A stretch of DNA of 64,000 nucleotides. Origin: Deltaproteobacteria bacterium GWB2_55_19 (GTDB lineage: Bacteria; Desulfobacterota; GWC2-55-46). Positions 61,690 to 64,000 of the stretch are shown here, one piece after another. The notes under the pieces are model-generated. The model was not told the origin of the DNA and did not search any database. It worked only from the letters and a program-made list of their open reading frames with translations. Every line of letters starts with the position of its first letter. Position 1 is the stretch's first letter. Location: contig MGPQ01000010.1 in the NCBI GenBank assembly GCA_001797465.1, positions 186,001 through 250,000 on the forward strand, in the 5' to 3' direction. Both the position numbers and the translations under genes were made by a program.

Positions 61690-63297
61690 ATGGCTAACCT
61701 CGGTTTCCAGACCGCCTATCACCTGATAAACAGCCTTGATAACGCTGTCTGCGAGCGCGTCTTCCTCCCGGATAAGGGAGATATCGACGAGTTCAGGCGG
61801 ACTTCGACGGAGCTCTTTTCATATGAATCGCAGACGCCGCTCCGTGAGTTCGACATCGTCGCCTTTTCGCTCCCCTTTGAGGACGACTATGTAAATATCG
61901 CCAGGGTCCTCGGCCTCGCCAATATCCCGGTATTTTCGGCGGAGCGGAACTTAAGGCCGCTCGTTATCGCCGGCGGCGTAGCCGTCTCCCTTAACCCCGA
62001 GCCGCTCGCTGACATTATTGATGCGTTCATAGCCGGCGAGGGCGAGGGCTCGCTCCCTTCGTTCATCGAAAGGTTCAGGGCCCTGAAGGACGGGCCTGCG
62101 GTGGCGTTACTTTCCGGCCTCGACGAACTCCCCTGGACTTATATTCCGTCGTTTTATGAGTATTCATACGACGGCCCCGCCATAAAAGATGTAAAGAGGA
62201 AGGCAGGGGCAAAGGAGAAGGTCACAGGCAAAAAGGCCTTCGACCTCGGCAACTTCCCGATACCGCAGTCGTTCATTACAACGCCTGATTCCGAGTTCCG
62301 GGACACATATCTGATAGAGGTCGAGCGCGGGTGCGGGAGGGGTTGCAGGTTCTGTGCCGCCGGTTTTCTATATTTGCCGCCGCGCTGGAGAAAGACCGAG
62401 GATGTTAAAGAGGCGCTCTCGGAAGGCCTCAAGCGCGCTGGAAAGGCAGGGCTCATAGGGACCGCCGTCTCCGAGCACCCCGATATAAATGAGATCATAG
62501 GTTTCGGCGTGGAAAAGGAAGGGGGCGTGACGCTCTCGTCCCTGAGGCTCGACATGATAGACGCGGACCTCCTCGCCCTCCTTAAGAAGAGCGGCTATAA
62601 GACGATAACGCTCGCCCCGGAGGCCGCTACCGAAAGGATGCGCTCTGTCATTAACAAGGGGATAACTGACGACGAGATAATGGACGCCGTCGCGCTCATA
62701 AGGGAGGCGGGGTTTTTAAAGCTCAAGCTCTACTATCTCGTGGGCCTGCCCACTGAGACCGACGAGGACGCGGAGGCCATAGTCGCGCTTACGAAGAGGA
62801 TAAAAGCAATGATGGCGAGGGGGCAGATATCTCTAAGCATAAACCCCTTTATCCCCAAGCCCTTCACGCCGTTCCAGTGGATGGAGTTCGAGGACCCCTC
62901 TGTAATCGACAGGAGGCTTAAGTCGATCTCAAAGGGGTTGCATAGGGAAAATGGGGTGAGCGTGAATACGATGTCCGCAAAAGAGGCGCTTATACAGGCG
63001 TATGTATCGCGCTCGGACAGGCGCGCGGGGAGCCTCATCGTCGAGGCCTCTCTTACAGGCTGGGCGCGGGTAATGAAGGCGCATGAGGCCTTTATCATGG
63101 AGTCCGTCAGCATGGAGCGTCCAAAGGACGCGATACTCCCGTGGGACATTATCGACCACGGCGTCAGAAAGAGTTATCTATGGAAGGAGTACGGCAAGGC
63201 GCTCGAAGCCCGTACGACGCCGCCATGCGAGGTCGGCGAATGTTTCAGGTGCGGGGTCTGTCTGCCGGAATATTTTGAAAAAGAAGGCTCCCTCTAA
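61690..63297 (+). CDS. radical SAM protein (B12-binding-like N-domain), 5' end unclear
   Basis: 535 residues from the first ATG (61690), but clearly coding sequence continues upstream in frame: RVRVCLVWPNAYSLGMANLG is the family N-terminus. No ATG, GTG or TTG precedes it before the stop at 61543. The radical SAM cluster motif CGRGCRFC (C-x3-C-x2-C) is within VERGCGRGCRFCAAGF. A C-terminal Cys cluster, CEVGECFRCGVC, may bind a second cluster or zinc. A GTG at 61553 would join if the A9 run at 61582-61590 slipped by one frame. Substrate unknown. Related to the next gene. Confidence 0.85.
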   Translation: MANLGFQTAYHLINSLDNAVCERVFLPDKGDIDEFRRTSTELFSYESQTPLREFDIVAFSLPFEDDYVNIARVLGLANIPVFSAERNLRPLVIAGGVAVSLNPEPLADIIDAFIAGEGEGSLPSFIERFRALKDGPAVALLSGLDELPWTYIPSFYEYSYDGPAIKDVKRKAGAKEKVTGKKAFDLGNFPIPQSFITTPDSEFRDTYLIEVERGCGRGCRFCAAGFLYLPPRWRKTEDVKEALSEGLKRAGKAGLIGTAVSEHPDINEIIGFGVEKEGGVTLSSLRLDMIDADLLALLKKSGYKTITLAPEAATERMRSVINKGITDDEIMDAVALIREAGFLKLKLYYLVGLPTETDEDAEAIVALTKRIKAMMARGQISLSINPFIPKPFTPFQWMEFEDPSVIDRRLKSISKGLHRENGVSVNTMSAKEALIQAYVSRSDRRAGSLIVEASLTGWARVMKAHEAFIMESVSMERPKDAILPWDIIDHGVRKSYLWKEYGKALEARTTPPCEVGECFRCGVCLPEYFEKEGSL

Positions 63298-63507
63298 AAA
63301 TTGTTATTTTTCCCGACTGCTAGGCGCAGGGCCAAAGTTGGTAGGGAGTCTCTGGTCAGACCAGTTCACCAGCCGTTCGATACGGATTTGCCCGTCCGGC
63401 TAGGACTGTGTCAGGCCTGAAATAAAAATGCTCACATATTGCCCATATATGCTGCGCTTTTTATTTCCGTCCTTCCTTGACCTTGGAAAAAATTCCTAAT
63501 TTTTAGA
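63297..63507. repeat. 210-bp dispersed repeat with variable centre, copy 2
   Basis: Both arms match 37531-37741 closely; the centre (about 63340-63374) does not. It includes the GATACGGATTTGCCCG core (63379 onward) and the AAATAAAAA..TTTTTATTT inverted repeat. It begins at the stop of the radical-SAM gene. Confidence 0.85.
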
Positions 63508-63605
63508 GGGAGCTAATAATAAAACGACAGGCGGAGTTTTCGAATCCTGCATTCGTTAACCTCCCCTCCCATAAGAGAGTGGACTATAATATTAAAAGGA
63601 AACCG

Positions 63606-64000
63606 ATGCAGGGCAATATAAAAGATTTTCTCCCGCTCGTAAGAAAGCCTTCGAGGTACATAGGCGGGGAGGTCAACTCGATAAAAAAAGACCTCTCGAA
63701 GGTGCGGCTCACCTTCGCCCTCGCCTTCCCGGACGCCTACGAGGTCGGGATGAGCCATCTGGGCCTTCAGATACTCTACCAGATTTTGAACGCGCGCGAG
63801 GATATCGCCTGCGAGCGCGTCTACGCGCCGTGGATAGATATGGAAGGGCTCCTCAGGGACAAGGGCATGAGGCTCTCCACCCTCGAGTCCTCGATACCGC
63901 TATCCGACCTCGACATACTCGGATTTTCTCTCCAGTACGAGCTCTCTTACACGAACATCCTCCAGATGATGGACTTGGGCGGCGTCCCGTTCTTCTCAAA
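63606..64000 (+). CDS. radical SAM protein, TIGR03960-like, truncated by window end
   Basis: The first 131 codons are in the window. MQGNIKDFLPLVRKPSRYIG and LAFPDAYEVGMSHLGLQILY match the N-terminal B12-binding-like domain of the uncharacterised TIGR03960 radical SAM family. These are usually next to a DUF2344 gene and rng/obg. ATG 63606 has AAAGGAAA upstream. The Fe-S motif lies beyond the window. The protein shares its (F/W)P(D/N)AY..GM..LG(L/F)Q pattern with the preceding gene, indicating paralogues. Confidence 0.85.
   Translation, partial: MQGNIKDFLPLVRKPSRYIGGEVNSIKKDLSKVRLTFALAFPDAYEVGMSHLGLQILYQILNAREDIACERVYAPWIDMEGLLRDKGMRLSTLESSIPLSDLDILGFSLQYELSYTNILQMMDLGGVPFFS

Overview
The window is about 64 kb of chromosomal DNA from a Gram-negative (diderm) bacterium. 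Evidence for the envelope type is a meso-diaminopimelate-type MurE (DNPR motif), a SurA chaperone, an OprP-like porin, lipoproteins and periplasmic c-type haem proteins. Arg is mostly AGG and Ile often ATA. The gene blocks (sirC-ccsA/hemX-hemA-hemC; zinc-ribbon protein-RNase HI-rnpB; rSAM pair) resemble Desulfuromonas/Desulfobacterota-like or Nitrospirota-like lineages. That placement is inference; no rRNA gene is present to fix it.

Layout. 0-8.3 kb: arfB, a repeat-rich gap, a minus-strand tetrapyrrole operon (sirC, ccsA/hemX, hemA, hemC), two small genes and an orphan DNA methyltransferase. 8.4-12.9 kb: a thioredoxin-fold ferredoxin, a VCBS-repeat protein, tRNA(CAT), two phage-CI-type regulators (one with its catalytic Ser replaced by Ala) and an FKBP. 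13.3-17.1 kb: a phosphate-starvation island with an OprP-like porin, PstS, a PhoB-like regulator and two Cys-rich miniproteins. Three promoters here share one architecture: 11-bp-phased TTAACA repeats, 9 nt, then TAGAAT. 17.1-19.6 kb: arsR-arsC-acr3 and a single-domain response regulator. 19.8-21.8 kb: a cold-shock gene, a His-tailed EamA transporter and tRNA-Asn. 21.9-31.4 kb: mfd, two parvulin-type proteins, pdxA and uvrA. 31.8-35.3 kb: two haem proteins and glyS without glyQ. 35.3-37.5 kb: a candidate structured RNA, tRNA(CAT), a zinc-ribbon protein, an RNase HI-family protein and rnpB. 38.1-42.2 kb: an adenylate cyclase, a TPR-like lipoprotein and rhlE. 42.6-61.1 kb: a complete division/cell-wall cluster from mraZ to ftsZ, with MraZ-type operator repeats and a DnaA-box cluster upstream. 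61.1-64 kb: a tandem repeat and two radical-SAM genes; the second runs off the window.

How the genes work together. The dcw cluster supplies peptidoglycan precursors and the Z-ring in one tightly overlapped transcription unit that uses many non-AUG starts, including a probable CTG for murG. The phosphate island and the arsenic operon adjoin, which fits because arsenate enters through phosphate uptake.

The most distinctive material is non-canonical: the PhoB-type promoters with their Cys-rich miniproteins, several dispersed repeat families (160-bp GC-rich, about 210-bp with a variable centre, 89-bp tandem), a candidate ncRNA upstream of tRNA(CAT), a probably non-cleavable repressor and near-leaderless starts on phoB and arsR.
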